A stretch of 64,000 nucleotides of DNA from NCBI RefSeq assembly GCF_011634895.1, contig NZ_SIRR01000007.1, positions 372,001 through 436,000 of the forward strand, in the 5' to 3' direction. The notes beneath the pieces were generated by a model. It was not told the origin of the DNA and searched no databases. It worked only from the letters and a program-made list of their open reading frames with translations. Source of the stretch: Rheinheimera pleomorphica. GTDB taxonomy: Bacteria > Pseudomonadota > Gammaproteobacteria > Enterobacterales > Alteromonadaceae. The position numbers were made by a program, and so were the translations under genes. Shown here piece after piece: positions 16,940 to 26,512 of this stretch (within the stretch, counting starts at the first letter, position 1; every line of letters begins with the position of its first letter).

Positions 16940-18364
16940 ATGCAAGTAATCAGTACCACTATTAAGCATCAGCTGTTTAAGCTGCTGCTGATCATCAGCC
17001 CGGCACTGCTTAGCAGCGCAGCCAGTGCCGATGCCATTTTACACGCCTTTGACTGGCACTATGACGAGGTAGCCGCTAAAGCCAGCGAAATTAAAAACCT
17101 GGGTTATAAGGCGGTGCTGGTAGCGCCGCCGCTAAAGTCTAACGCGGCCAGTTGCGCCTGGTGGCAGCGTTATCAGCCGCAGGATCTGCGCGTGATTGAC
17201 CACTGCAAAGGCAATAAGCAATCTTTTGTGAATATGATCAATGCCCTGAATGATAGCAACCCTGCGCGCAAGGTAGAGGTTTACGCTGATATTGTGCTAA
17301 ACCATATGGCCAATGAGCGCTATGGCGCTACCGACTTTCCCGGCCAGGCCGCGCTGGATGCTTATGGCAACAACAGCAGTTACTGGAATAATCAGCAACT
17401 GTTTGGCAATTTAAGCCAGGGGTTATTCAGCCCGTGGGATTTTAACCCGGCAAACTGTATCAGCAATTATAACGATGTCTGGCAGGTTCAGAATTACCGG
17501 CTGTGCGGCGGCGGTGGCGATACCGGCTTACCGGACTTAAACCCCAATAGCTGGGTGGTGCAGCAACAGCGCGCCTACCTCAGTGCGCTAAAAGCCCTGG
17601 GGGTGAAAGGCTTTCGGGTGGATGCAGCCAAACATATGACGATTTGGCATATTAATGAAATCTTTACCAGCAGCATTAAAGACGGTATGTATGTATTTGG
17701 CGAAATTATCACCAGTGGCGGTGCCGGCAATAATGAGTACGACAGTTTCTTATCACCGTACTTAGCCCATACCGATCATAAAGCCTATGATTTTCCGCTG
17801 TTTAGTACTATCCGCAGCGCTTTTGGTTTTGGCGGCAGCTTAAGCCAGTTGGTTAATCCGGCTGCTTACGGCCAGGCGCTGCAAAACAGCCGCGCCGTGA
17901 CCTTTACCGTTACCCATGATATTCCGACCAATGACGGTTTTCGTTACCTGATTATGGACCCCACCGATGAATATCTGGCCTATGCCTATGTGATGGGCCG
18001 CGATGGTGGCAAACCGCTTATTTTTAGCGACAGCACCGGCACCGACAACGGCCGCTGGGTGAATGCCTACAAAGCCAGCCATATCAGTAAGATGCTGAAT
18101 TTTCATAACCGCATGCAGGGCCAGGGCATGGAAATGCTGGCCTGGAATGACTGCGCCATTTTATTCCGCCGTGGCCAGGAAGGCGTGGTAGGTGTTAATA
18201 AATGCAGCAGCAACCAGAGCTTTAACGTTAATACCCACGGCCGCTTTTACTGGTACCGCAATTACCGCGATGTGCTAAGCGGCGGTAATCTGGTGTATAT
18301 CAATGGCGGCAGTTATAACTTCAGCATTCCGGCACGCCAGGCCAGAATGTGGTATGCCGACTAG
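16940..18364 (+). CDS. Secreted alpha-amylase, GH13
   Basis: 474 residues from ATG 16940, chosen because AAGGGA lies seven to eight bases upstream and a signal peptide follows (cleavage near SSAASA). The four GH13 regions are visible: DIVLNHM (region I), GFRVDAAKH with the nucleophile Asp (II), VFGEII with the general acid Glu (III), and TVTHDIPTN (IV, with THD in place of the usual NHD). A C-terminal beta-domain ends the protein; no starch-binding module is seen. It should cut internal alpha-1,4 bonds of starch outside the cell. A half operator TTGCATAC lies at about 16908, but the full palindrome found before the other amylase genes is absent. Confidence 0.88.
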   Translation: MQVISTTIKHQLFKLLLIISPALLSSAASADAILHAFDWHYDEVAAKASEIKNLGYKAVLVAPPLKSNAASCAWWQRYQPQDLRVIDHCKGNKQSFVNMINALNDSNPARKVEVYADIVLNHMANERYGATDFPGQAALDAYGNNSSYWNNQQLFGNLSQGLFSPWDFNPANCISNYNDVWQVQNYRLCGGGGDTGLPDLNPNSWVVQQQRAYLSALKALGVKGFRVDAAKHMTIWHINEIFTSSIKDGMYVFGEIITSGGAGNNEYDSFLSPYLAHTDHKAYDFPLFSTIRSAFGFGGSLSQLVNPAAYGQALQNSRAVTFTVTHDIPTNDGFRYLIMDPTDEYLAYAYVMGRDGGKPLIFSDSTGTDNGRWVNAYKASHISKMLNFHNRMQGQGMEMLAWNDCAILFRRGQEGVVGVNKCSSNQSFNVNTHGRFYWYRNYRDVLSGGNLVYINGGSYNFSIPARQARMWYAD

Positions 18365-18374
18365 GTTGCTGGCG

Positions 18375-21300
18375 TTAGTCAGCACTGAACAACGCCAGTA
18401 AGTCGTCAGCCTTGCCCTGCCAGGGCTGACCTTTACCACCGGCAAACAGTTGATCGGCCAATTGCCGTTTATGTTGCTGCAACAACTGTACTTTTTGCTC
18501 TACCGTATTGCTGGCGATAAGCTTATAGACAAACACCTTTTTTTGTTGGCCAATACGGTGAGCACGGTCGGTAGCCTGGGCCTCGGCGGCCGGGTTCCAC
18601 CAGGGGTCGTAGTGTATAACAGTGTCGGCGGCGGTCAGGTTAAGGCCGGTGCCGCCGGCTTTTAAGCTGATCAAAAATACCCGGGTATCACCGTGTTGAA
18701 AAGCATCTATCTGCTGCTGGCGGTGTCTGGTCTGGCCGGTCAGTTTGCTGTAGCTAATGCCCAGGGCGTTCAGCTCGTCTTCTATCAGGGTGAGCATGCT
18801 GGCAAATTGGCTGAACAATAAGATATTACGGCCTTCTTCCAGCATTTCCGGCAGGGTGTCACGCAGCCATTGCAACTTGGCATTACTTTGCACCGAGCGC
18901 GCATGTTCTACCGGCACCAGCCGGGCATCACAGCAGGCCTGGCGCAGCTTTAACAGCGCATCTAAAAACTGAATTTGGCTGGCGGCCACGCCTTTTTGCA
19001 CAAATAACTCGCGCACCTTGGTTTCCATCACCAGGCGGATGCTTTCATACAGGTTACGCTGATCGCTTTCCAGTTCCAGCAGTTGTACTATTTCGGTTTT
19101 TTCCGGCAGCTCGCTGGCTACCTGTGCCTTGGTGCGTCGCAGCATAAAGGGCGCGATGCGGCTTTTCAGGGCATGGGCGCGTTCGGTGTCGCCGTGTTTC
19201 TCAATCGGTTTGCGGTACACCTGATTAAAGTGAGCATCGTTGCCTAACAAGCCTGGCAGCACAAAGTCAAAAATAGACTTCAGTTCTCCAAGGTGGTTTT
19301 CCAGCGGCGTACCGGACAATGCCAGTTTAAATTCGGCCTTTAACAAGCGCACTGCTTTGGCCGCCAGGCTGCCGGCATTTTTTATGTGCTGGGCTTCATC
19401 CAGAATAACGGCGCTGAGCGGTTGGTGTTGATAGTACTTATGGTCGCGCACCACCAACGGATAGCTGGTGACAATCAGATCATAATCATGCAGCGTATTA
19501 AACAGACCCTGGCGCTTATTGCCATGTACCTGTAACACCCGCAGCTGTGGCGTAAAACGGGCGGCTTCGGCCAGCCAGTTTCCCAGCAAACTGGTGGGGC
19601 AAATAATTAACGCCGGCTGGTTAAGCTCGCCGCGCTGTTTCAGGGCCAGCAACAGGCTAAGCGTTTGCAGGGTTTTACCCAGGCCCATATCGTCGGCCAG
19701 GATACCACCTAAGCCAAATTCACGTAAAAAACTGAGCCAGCTTAAGCCCTGTAACTGGTAATCGCGTAGTTGCGCCTGCAGGCCCGGCGGCACTTCGCAA
19801 GGGGTAATGCCATTAAAGTTATGCAGCAGCTGTGTGAGTCGCTGCACGCGCTGGGCGTTTAAAAATTGAATGTCTTTGGCGGTTTCCGGCGGCAGCAGCG
19901 CAGCTTTAAACGCCGGCAAATCCAGGCTGAACTGCGGTTTATGCGGGTTTAGCAGTTCAATAATGGTATCGATAAACGGCTGGATCAGTGCCAGCGGCAA
20001 TGCCAGCTTGCCCTGCGGTAAAGATAACCAAATCGGTTTGTCGGCATCGGGCAAGCCGTGCTGGCGCAGCCACTGGCTAATCAGCGGCAGCAGCGGTACC
20101 TGGGTGCCGTCGATATCCACCTGTATTGCCAGCGCAAAGCCGCCAACCGCATTATCCTGCACCTGTAAGTACGGATTACCGGTTAAAATATCCAGATTAA
20201 AGTTGTCATCGCGCGCTATGTGCCAGCCTTGCTGCTCAAGTTGCGGCAGCGCATCCAGCAGCGGTTGCCATAACAGCGGATTATCCGGCCCCTCGCCGAC
20301 AGCAAAGGCACTTTGCTCCTGGTAAGGCGGCGGTAATGGCGGCAGTTGAAGTAAGTCTAGTTGCAGCAGCTGTTCTAGTGCGGCAGTTTCTGCGGCGCGG
20401 TCGCGTTGAATAAAGACGGTGCTGCCGTTGTCGCTCAGCTCAGTTTGCGCCTGGGTTAAATTAAGCGGTAACAGGTAGTCGGCATACTGAAACTGCAGCA
20501 CCGCGCTGGGCTCATGGCGGCCACGGGCTTTGTGCGGTAGCATTTTTAGTTGCAACACGGGTTTGGCGCTGCTGCGTACCTGTTTAATCCCGGCCGCACG
20601 CGGCAGCGGCAGGCTGGTTTGGCTAAACAGCTGCTGCAGGCGGCTTAGACTGGGGGCCAGCGCCTGCTGCGGAATGGGCGGCATTTTGTTTAGCAGTTTG
20701 AGCTGGGCACTACTGAGAGCTGTATCGAGTAAGCCAATCTGGTAGTAGCTGGTGTCGAGATAACAGGGCGGATCGGTATACACCAATTCAAACTCGCGGT
20801 CGGCATCATCCAGTTGCCAGCTAAGCTGCTGGCCGGCGGCGCTGTCGTGCCAACTAAAACTCAGTGGCCGCGATGGCCCTTGCTCAACCGGGTAGCGCGC
20901 TTCTGAGAAAAAGCAACGACCGCTTTGCAGCAGTTGCTGCAGCAGCTGATAGCCCCAGTCGGCTTCCAGCAAGGGTAAGTCGCGTAAGCTCTGGGCACGG
21001 AAATAACTTAGCAGCCGGTAATCCTGTTCTTCAATCCAGTGCGGTATCGCCGGGCTGACTAAATCATACTTACCAATGGCCACGCCTTTGGTGTAGCCGC
21101 CTTTTTTACTGCTTTTAACCCGGCGCGGGCTAAGCTGCAAGCCGGCCTGGCCATAAGACAGCAGATACAGCACGATATCTTTGTCCTGCTGCTGTGGTGC
21201 CAGGGATTGCTCAACCTGCTCAAACCATTGGTTAAGCTGGCGCACCGGTTGTTGTTCCAGTTGCAGTTTATGCTGCTGATAATCGCGCTGCAGGCGCAGC

Positions 21301-21578
21301 AACACCGCCAGCACATGCTTACAATTAGCGCCTACCGGGCAGGTGCAACGGTTTTGCAAACGCCAGCCATTACTGTTGTGCTGCAAACTTATAAACTGGC
21401 GATAGGGTGTAAAAGCGGCGCCCCAGACCTGAGCGCTGATTTCTGATAAGTCACTGCTGTATTCCAGCTTCACCACTTTACCGGCCTGCAAATAGGCCTG
21501 GGCGCGGTGAAAGGTCACGGCATCAAACCAGTGTTCCAGTTGTTGTTGGCTAAGCGGAAACGCCGTCTCAGAGATCAT
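18375..21578 (-). CDS. SNF2-family helicase with SWIM zinc finger
   Basis: About 1067 residues from ATG 21578. A SWIM-type finger, RCTCPVGANCKHV, lies near residue 75. A long middle region carries the bacterial SNF2-associated part. The SNF2 ATPase follows, with DDMGLGKT (Walker A) near residue 629 and LDEAQ (motif II) near 726, then LALSGTPLENHL. The helicase C-terminal half includes LLFSQFASML and GGTGLNLTAADTVIHYDPWWNPAAEAQATDRAHRIGQ. Bacterial HepA/RapA-like and SWIM-SNF2 proteins remodel protein-nucleic acid complexes; the exact partner is unknown. It converges with the amylase gene, only 10 bp away. Confidence 0.9.
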   Translation of the reverse strand: MISETAFPLSQQQLEHWFDAVTFHRAQAYLQAGKVVKLEYSSDLSEISAQVWGAAFTPYRQFISLQHNSNGWRLQNRCTCPVGANCKHVLAVLLRLQRDYQQHKLQLEQQPVRQLNQWFEQVEQSLAPQQQDKDIVLYLLSYGQAGLQLSPRRVKSSKKGGYTKGVAIGKYDLVSPAIPHWIEEQDYRLLSYFRAQSLRDLPLLEADWGYQLLQQLLQSGRCFFSEARYPVEQGPSRPLSFSWHDSAAGQQLSWQLDDADREFELVYTDPPCYLDTSYYQIGLLDTALSSAQLKLLNKMPPIPQQALAPSLSRLQQLFSQTSLPLPRAAGIKQVRSSAKPVLQLKMLPHKARGRHEPSAVLQFQYADYLLPLNLTQAQTELSDNGSTVFIQRDRAAETAALEQLLQLDLLQLPPLPPPYQEQSAFAVGEGPDNPLLWQPLLDALPQLEQQGWHIARDDNFNLDILTGNPYLQVQDNAVGGFALAIQVDIDGTQVPLLPLISQWLRQHGLPDADKPIWLSLPQGKLALPLALIQPFIDTIIELLNPHKPQFSLDLPAFKAALLPPETAKDIQFLNAQRVQRLTQLLHNFNGITPCEVPPGLQAQLRDYQLQGLSWLSFLREFGLGGILADDMGLGKTLQTLSLLLALKQRGELNQPALIICPTSLLGNWLAEAARFTPQLRVLQVHGNKRQGLFNTLHDYDLIVTSYPLVVRDHKYYQHQPLSAVILDEAQHIKNAGSLAAKAVRLLKAEFKLALSGTPLENHLGELKSIFDFVLPGLLGNDAHFNQVYRKPIEKHGDTERAHALKSRIAPFMLRRTKAQVASELPEKTEIVQLLELESDQRNLYESIRLVMETKVRELFVQKGVAASQIQFLDALLKLRQACCDARLVPVEHARSVQSNAKLQWLRDTLPEMLEEGRNILLFSQFASMLTLIEDELNALGISYSKLTGQTRHRQQQIDAFQHGDTRVFLISLKAGGTGLNLTAADTVIHYDPWWNPAAEAQATDRAHRIGQQKKVFVYKLIASNTVEQKVQLLQQHKRQLADQLFAGGKGQPWQGKADDLLALFSAD

Positions 21579-21658
21579 AACGCCCAAGTAATAAACACAA
21601 AGGCGTAATGCTACCGCAGTTTTGCCTTAAGCCAAATGCGGTAGCGTAAAATAATTAG

Positions 21659-22411
21659 TTAATCGTTAATGTTAACCGGGCCGTTGATCGCATTCAGTTT
21701 CAAACCACCTGAGCCGCTATCAAGAATGGTCAGGCCGCCGGCACCATCGACGTCAATATCACCGCTGCCATCATCTAGGGTCACGACACCACCGACAGCA
21801 CGTATGGTTAGATCGCCTGAACCATCGTCGACAGTGACATCGCCTGCAATGTCTTCAAGCAGCAACTCGCCTGAGCCGTCTTCCAGCTGCAGTGAGCCCG
21901 TCAGTTGTCTGACAGACAACTCGCCTGAGCCATCAGTGATGCGGGCGTTGTTGCCGCCGCGGATATGCAGGTCGCCGGAGCCATCTGTAATCTGCAAATC
22001 GCCCTTAAGGCCACGAATATCAGTATCACCGGAGCCATCATCCAGTTGCAGGCCGAAGCGGGCCGGTACCTTAACCTGCAGATCAATATAAGGGCTGTTG
22101 CCGGAATGAAAAGCCTGGTCAAACCCGGCGTCAAGTTTGGCATTGCTACCACGGTTAACCAATGACAGGCGGATATCGTCGGCGTTGTAGTAGTAGATAT
22201 TCGCCACCAGCTCAATGTCGGTACGGCCGTCTTCACCGACAATGTCGAGTTTACCGGCACCGGTATCGGCAATCAGTTGGCTCAGGTTTACCGCATTTAA
22301 CGCCAGCGTACGCTCTTCGTGCTGCAAGTCACCGGCGTGGCCGTTGCCGACGTAGATAACACAGCCACTGAGTAAGGTGGCGGCAGCAAGGGTTAAAACA
22401 GAATTTTTCAT
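21659..22411 (-). CDS. Lipoprotein with DGSG beta-solenoid repeats (DUF4097-like)
   Basis: A 250-residue protein whose signal peptide ends in a lipobox (TLLSGC, Cys16). After a 90-residue lead, a unit of 17-19 residues with the core DGSG(D/E) occurs seven times: LDDGSGDTDI, TDGSGDLHI, TDGSGELSV, EDGSGELLL, DDGSGDLTI, DDGSGDIDV, DSGSGGLKL. This pattern fits DUF4097-type adhesin-like beta-helices, with Asp-rich turns that might bind calcium. AAGGA stands about seven bases before ATG. It is probably anchored in the outer membrane. Function unknown. Confidence 0.7.
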   Translation of the reverse strand: MKNSVLTLAAATLLSGCVIYVGNGHAGDLQHEERTLALNAVNLSQLIADTGAGKLDIVGEDGRTDIELVANIYYYNADDIRLSLVNRGSNAKLDAGFDQAFHSGNSPYIDLQVKVPARFGLQLDDGSGDTDIRGLKGDLQITDGSGDLHIRGGNNARITDGSGELSVRQLTGSLQLEDGSGELLLEDIAGDVTVDDGSGDLTIRAVGGVVTLDDGSGDIDVDGAGGLTILDSGSGGLKLNAINGPVNIND

Positions 22412-22700
22412 CGGGATTCCTTGAAGTTTAGTGATTAAGCAATGTCTGACAGCAGTTAAGCAAAATCAATGCCGTTACATAATTTATTTTAATTCAAAAG
22501 CTTATATTTTTATAGTGGTGTTGTGCATTAGCCTGAAGCACTAATATCTGGTGAATTACGCCACTTAGTGAGGTTTGAAAAGGGCACTCTGTGGCACCGG
22601 CTGGAGTGTTAACAAAAAGCCAGCTATGTTTAAGCGGAAAATGGCGCCGGTGCAACTGGCCGCCAATGGCTGTGAAACATAACAATAAGGATAATTCACG

Positions 22701-23267
22701 ATGATAAAAAAAATACTGCTGGTGATGGTACTGCTGTTGGCGACGCCGCTGCTGCTGGCATTATTTGTTAAGCAGGATTACAAAGTAGAAACCCAGGTAG
22801 TGATTCAGCAGCCAGCACAGCTGGTGTTTGACTATATTCGCTTTCTTAGCAATCAGGACAATTTTAGTGTCTGGGCGGCGATGGATCCGAATATGCAAAA
22901 GTCTTACCGGGGTGTAGACGGCACCGTCGGCTTTGTCTCAAGCTGGCGCAGTGATAATCCGGATGTGGGTAGCGGTGAGCAGGAAATTACCGCGATAACA
23001 GAAGCCGAGCGGATAGAGTTTGAGCTGCGGTTCACCGAGCCGTTTGCATCTGTATCGCCGGCTTATATGACGACGGAGGCGATTACGGCGCAACAAACCC
23101 GGGTAAGCTGGGGCTTTGCCGGGCGGATGCCGTACCCAATGAACCTGATGCTGCTGGTGATGGATGTGGAAAGCATTATTGCCGCAGATCTACAGCAAGG
23201 GCTGGATAATTTAAAGCTGATTTTAGAGGCCCCGCCAGCAGAGCCGGTTAAGGCGCCATTAGAGTAA
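22701..23267 (+). CDS. SRPBCC (polyketide cyclase-like) protein with N-terminal membrane anchor
   Basis: 188 residues. A hydrophobic helix at residues 5-22 (ILLVMVLLLATPLLLALFV) anchors or exports it. The rest follows the START/SRPBCC pattern of the polyketide_cyc2 type: QVVIQQPAQLVFDYIRFLSNQDNFSVWAAMD at the N-terminus, VGSGEQEITAITEAERIEFELRF in the sheet, and a long C-terminal helix after PYPMNLMLLVMD. The family binds hydrophobic ligands in a cavity. AAGGA lies nine bases before ATG. Single gene, ligand unknown. Confidence 0.78.
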   Translation: MIKKILLVMVLLLATPLLLALFVKQDYKVETQVVIQQPAQLVFDYIRFLSNQDNFSVWAAMDPNMQKSYRGVDGTVGFVSSWRSDNPDVGSGEQEITAITEAERIEFELRFTEPFASVSPAYMTTEAITAQQTRVSWGFAGRMPYPMNLMLLVMDVESIIAADLQQGLDNLKLILEAPPAEPVKAPLE

Positions 23268-23347
23268 ATAAGCGTATTAGTCTTGCCAATATTTAACAAT
23301 GTGCTAAACATTAATTTATCTTTTATTTCATTTAAGCAGGAGACAGG

Positions 23348-24850
23348 ATGTCACTGGCTGTCGTGTTTAGCCGTGCCAGACATGGCTTGGATGCCCCCCT
23401 GGTTACCGTCGAAGTGCATATTAGCAATGGCTTACCGGCGTTTCAGCTGGTGGGCCTGCCGGAAACCTCAGTAAAAGAATCACGTGATCGGGTACGCAGT
23501 GCCATGGTGAACAGTGGTTTTGCCTTTCCGGATCGTAAAATTACCGTCAACCTTGCGCCGGCCGATCTACCCAAAGAAGGTGGCCGCTTTGACCTGCCGA
23601 TAGCTCTGGGCATTATTGTGGCGTCCGGCCAACTGGCAGAAAAAAGCCTGAACGGCTATGAGTTTTGTGGCGAGCTGGCGTTATCCGGAGAGATCAGAAG
23701 CATAGTGGGGGAAATTCCGGTGGCGATAGCCTGTCGTGATGCCGGTCGTGAAGCGGTGCTGCCGATGTTAAACGCCCAACAGGCACAACAGGTGCCTAAG
23801 GTTGCTGTGCATGGCGCTGAACATTTATTGCAAGTACACAGCTTTTTATTAGCGCAGCAACCATTGCCTGCTATACCGGCGTTACCGGTACGCGAGCAGC
23901 AACAACTGCCTGACTTAGCCGATGTTAAAGGCCAGGCTCATGCTAAAAGGGTGCTGGAAATATGCGCTGCTGGTGAGCATAACCTGCTGATGCTGGGGCC
24001 GGCTGGTACCGGTAAGTCGATGTTGGCACAGCGGCTGCCTGGCATTATGCCGCCCTTAACCGAGAGCGAAGCGCTGGCGACAGCCGCTATTTACTCTATT
24101 GCCGGGCTAAAGCGTAATTTAACCGACTGGCAGCAAAGGCCGTTTCGCAGCCCCCATCATACCAGCTCGGCGGTGGCACTGGTGGGCGGTGGTTCGGTGC
24201 CCAGACCAGGTGAAATTTCGTTATCACACCACGGTATTTTATTTTTAGACGAATTACCGGAATTTCCGCGTAAGGTGCTGGATGTACTGCGTGAGCCACT
24301 GGAAACCGGCGTGGTGCACATCAGCCGGGCCGCCCGGCAGGCCGAGTTTCCGGCGCAGTTTCAACTGGTAGCGGCATTAAACCCCAGCCCGACCGGGCAT
24401 CATCAGGATGGCCGCGCGACGCCAGAGCAAGTGATGCGCTATTTAAACCGCTTGTCTGGCCCTTTTATTGACCGCATTGAACTACAAATTGAAGTGCCGC
24501 TGCTGCCCAAGGGCATGTTAAGCCAGCATACGCAGGAAGAAAGCAGCGCCAGTGTACGCGAGCGCGTGCTGGCAGCAAGACAACTGCAATTACAACGGCA
24601 GGGTAAGGCCAATGCCCGCTTAAGTGGCAGTGAGATTGCCGATTTCTGCCCGCTGCAAAGCGCTGATGCGCGCTTTTTAGAAGATACCATACATCGCTTT
24701 AAGTTATCGGCACGCACCTACCATAAAATTATTAAGGTGGCGCGCAGCATTGCTGACTTACAACAACAAACTCAGATCAGTCGGGCGCATTTAATGGAGG
24801 CGCTTAGCTATCGCGCGCTGGAGCGCTTATTAAGTTACCTGAAAAGCTGA
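23348..24850 (+). CDS. comM: ComM/YifB family AAA+ ATPase
   Basis: The 500 residues cover the whole family length. The N-terminal Lon-protease-like ChlI domain (FSRARHGLDAPLVTVEVHISNGLPAFQLVGLPE) is followed by the Mg-chelatase AAA+ module with Walker A GPAGTGKS (217-224) and Walker B GILFLDELPEF around Asp301-Glu302. The C-terminal helical Mg_chelatase_C domain (STYHKII-like RTYHKIIKVARSIADL) closes it. In Vibrio cholerae, ComM is a ring helicase that drives branch migration during natural transformation. AGGAGA lies five bases upstream of ATG. It hints that the organism can integrate taken-up DNA. Confidence 0.93.
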   Translation: MSLAVVFSRARHGLDAPLVTVEVHISNGLPAFQLVGLPETSVKESRDRVRSAMVNSGFAFPDRKITVNLAPADLPKEGGRFDLPIALGIIVASGQLAEKSLNGYEFCGELALSGEIRSIVGEIPVAIACRDAGREAVLPMLNAQQAQQVPKVAVHGAEHLLQVHSFLLAQQPLPAIPALPVREQQQLPDLADVKGQAHAKRVLEICAAGEHNLLMLGPAGTGKSMLAQRLPGIMPPLTESEALATAAIYSIAGLKRNLTDWQQRPFRSPHHTSSAVALVGGGSVPRPGEISLSHHGILFLDELPEFPRKVLDVLREPLETGVVHISRAARQAEFPAQFQLVAALNPSPTGHHQDGRATPEQVMRYLNRLSGPFIDRIELQIEVPLLPKGMLSQHTQEESSASVRERVLAARQLQLQRQGKANARLSGSEIADFCPLQSADARFLEDTIHRFKLSARTYHKIIKVARSIADLQQQTQISRAHLMEALSYRALERLLSYLKS

Positions 24851-24956
24851 ATTTGTTAAATTTTAAAATTTATTTGCACAAAAAGTTTACATTGTAACTT
24901 TTTTGGGTAAAATTGTCGACGTACCAACACAGCGGATAGTATCTAAGGACGGATAT

Positions 24957-25151
24957 ATGTGGGTCAGGCAAAACGGGCTGTTGTGTCACACCGAAACCAA
25001 GTGCACCTTATCGCCGCAAAGTTATGGTCAGCCAATCTATTTTGAGCACCTGGGCGAACTGTATTTTTCCGCTGCTGACGTCGTGATTAAAATGTCGGTC
25101 GCCGAGTTTAGCCAGTTCAGCCAGGAATATGAAATAGCGCTACAGCCATAA
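24957..25151 (+). CDS. Small protein of unknown function
   Basis: 64 residues from ATG 24957, preceded by AAGGAC about seven bases upstream; the frame extends left to a TTG but without a site. The sequence MWVRQNGLLCHTETKCTL has two cysteines seven residues apart, and the C-terminal half is acidic (HLGELYFSAADVVIKMSVAEF). I do not recognise it. It stands between comM and pyrC and is preceded by an AT-rich stretch (24851-24905) that could hold its promoter. Confidence 0.55.
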   Translation: MWVRQNGLLCHTETKCTLSPQSYGQPIYFEHLGELYFSAADVVIKMSVAEFSQFSQEYEIALQP

Positions 25152-25174
25152 GCTATAGCGCCAGTGCGGTAGTG

Positions 25175-26206
25175 TTACAACAGCTTCCAGTTTAAGGTTT
25201 CACCGGCGTAAAACGGCACTATAGGGTTGCCGTTGGGCAGGGTAATTTCAGCAGGCACCTGCCATGGCTGTTTTACCAGCGTTACCGTACCGCTATTACG
25301 TGGTAAGCCATAAAAGTCGGCACCGTAGTGGCTGGCAAAAGCTTCCAACTTATCCAGACAGCCTAAATCATCAAATACCTGGGCGTACAGCTCTATGGCG
25401 CTGTGCGCGCTGTAACAGCCCGCGCAACCGCAGGCCGATTCTTTGCGGTGTTTTTCATGCGGTGCTGAGTCGGTACCCAGGAAAAACTTGCTGGAGCCGC
25501 CCGCCACCGCCGCCCGCAGCGCGTCCTGATGGGTGCGGCGTTTTAATACCGGCAGGCAGTAATTATGCGGCCGCACGCCGCCAACCAGTAAGTCGTTGCG
25601 ATTTAACAGTAAATGCTGTGGCGTAATGGTCGCGGCGACATTGGCTGACGCTTCGGTTACAAAAGCCGCGGCATCGGCGGTAGTAATATGTTCAAACACC
25701 ACTTTCAAGCTGGGGATGCGTGCCACTATATGTTGCAGGTGGCGGTCAATAAACACTTTTTCGCGATCGAAAATATCAATCTCGTGCTCGGTCACTTCAC
25801 CGTGAATGAGCAGCAGCATGCCTTGCTCGGCCATGACGTCGAATACCGGATACAGGCTGTCTAACGCCCCCACACCCTGGCTGGAGTTGGTGGTGGCACC
25901 CGCCGGATACAGTTTGGCGGCTACCACGCCGGCAGCTTTGGCATCGATAATATCCTGTGCCGTGGTTTTATCGGTCAGATACAGTGTCACAAGAGGCTCG
26001 AAGTTGCTGCCCAGTGGCCGTGCGGCCAGAATGCGCTCGCGATAAGCCACAGCCAGCGCGGCGGTAGTGACTGGTGGTACTAAATTGGGCATTACAATAG
26101 CGCGGGCAAACTGGCGCGCTGTGGCCGGCACGGTTTCGTGCAGCATATCGCCGTCACGAAAGTGTAAATGCCAGTCATCCGGGGTTTGAATGGTTAAGGT
26201 GGTCAT
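25175..26206 (-). CDS. pyrC: Dihydroorotase
   Basis: The 343 residues match the short, dimeric PyrC type of enterobacteria. WHLHFRDG holds the two zinc-binding histidines His13 and His15; Lys98 in [13 protein letters not shown] is the carbamylated lysine that bridges the metals; GTDSAPH near residue 250 carries the catalytic aspartate. It closes N-carbamoyl-aspartate to dihydroorotate in pyrimidine synthesis. AGGAGC lies six bases before ATG. It is monocistronic here. Confidence 0.96.
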   Translation of the reverse strand: MTTLTIQTPDDWHLHFRDGDMLHETVPATARQFARAIVMPNLVPPVTTAALAVAYRERILAARPLGSNFEPLVTLYLTDKTTAQDIIDAKAAGVVAAKLYPAGATTNSSQGVGALDSLYPVFDVMAEQGMLLLIHGEVTEHEIDIFDREKVFIDRHLQHIVARIPSLKVVFEHITTADAAAFVTEASANVAATITPQHLLLNRNDLLVGGVRPHNYCLPVLKRRTHQDALRAAVAGGSSKFFLGTDSAPHEKHRKESACGCAGCYSAHSAIELYAQVFDDLGCLDKLEAFASHYGADFYGLPRNSGTVTLVKQPWQVPAEITLPNGNPIVPFYAGETLNWKLL

Positions 26207-26359
26207 GCAAAGCTCCTGCAGGCAGTGAGGCGAAAACTGCCGGCTATTCTAGCAATTTCATCGCTTAACCGCACCGGCTAAATTTGCCCGCGTTTTTACT
26301 TCAGACCGGCGCAGCGCTTTGCTACACTGCCAACTGTTAACCGATGCGGAGAGACGATA

Positions 26360-26512
26360 ATGTCAGATTTAGACTTTGACCTGGACCACCTGGATTTTGC
26401 TCAGGCCGAGCAAAATATTGAACAGCAACAACAAGCTGAGCTGCAGCGCGCAGCCGAGCCACAATTTGGCGATGATGATGACGAATGTAGCGGCGGCGCC
26501 TGCAAAATTTAA
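26360..26512 (+). CDS. Small acidic protein with cysteine tail
   Basis: A 50-residue frame starting ATG 26360, with GGAG a few bases upstream. Composition is strikingly acidic and glutamine-rich (MSDLDFDLDHLDF, then AEQNIEQQQQAEL), ending in GDDDDECSGGACKI with a C-x4-C pair. The stop overlaps the end of the convergent exporter gene by four bases, which leaves no spare DNA. Gene-like features are the ribosome-binding site, codon use and position. I do not know its function; the paired cysteines could bind metal or form a disulfide. Confidence 0.6.
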   Translation: MSDLDFDLDHLDFAQAEQNIEQQQQAELQRAAEPQFGDDDDECSGGACKI

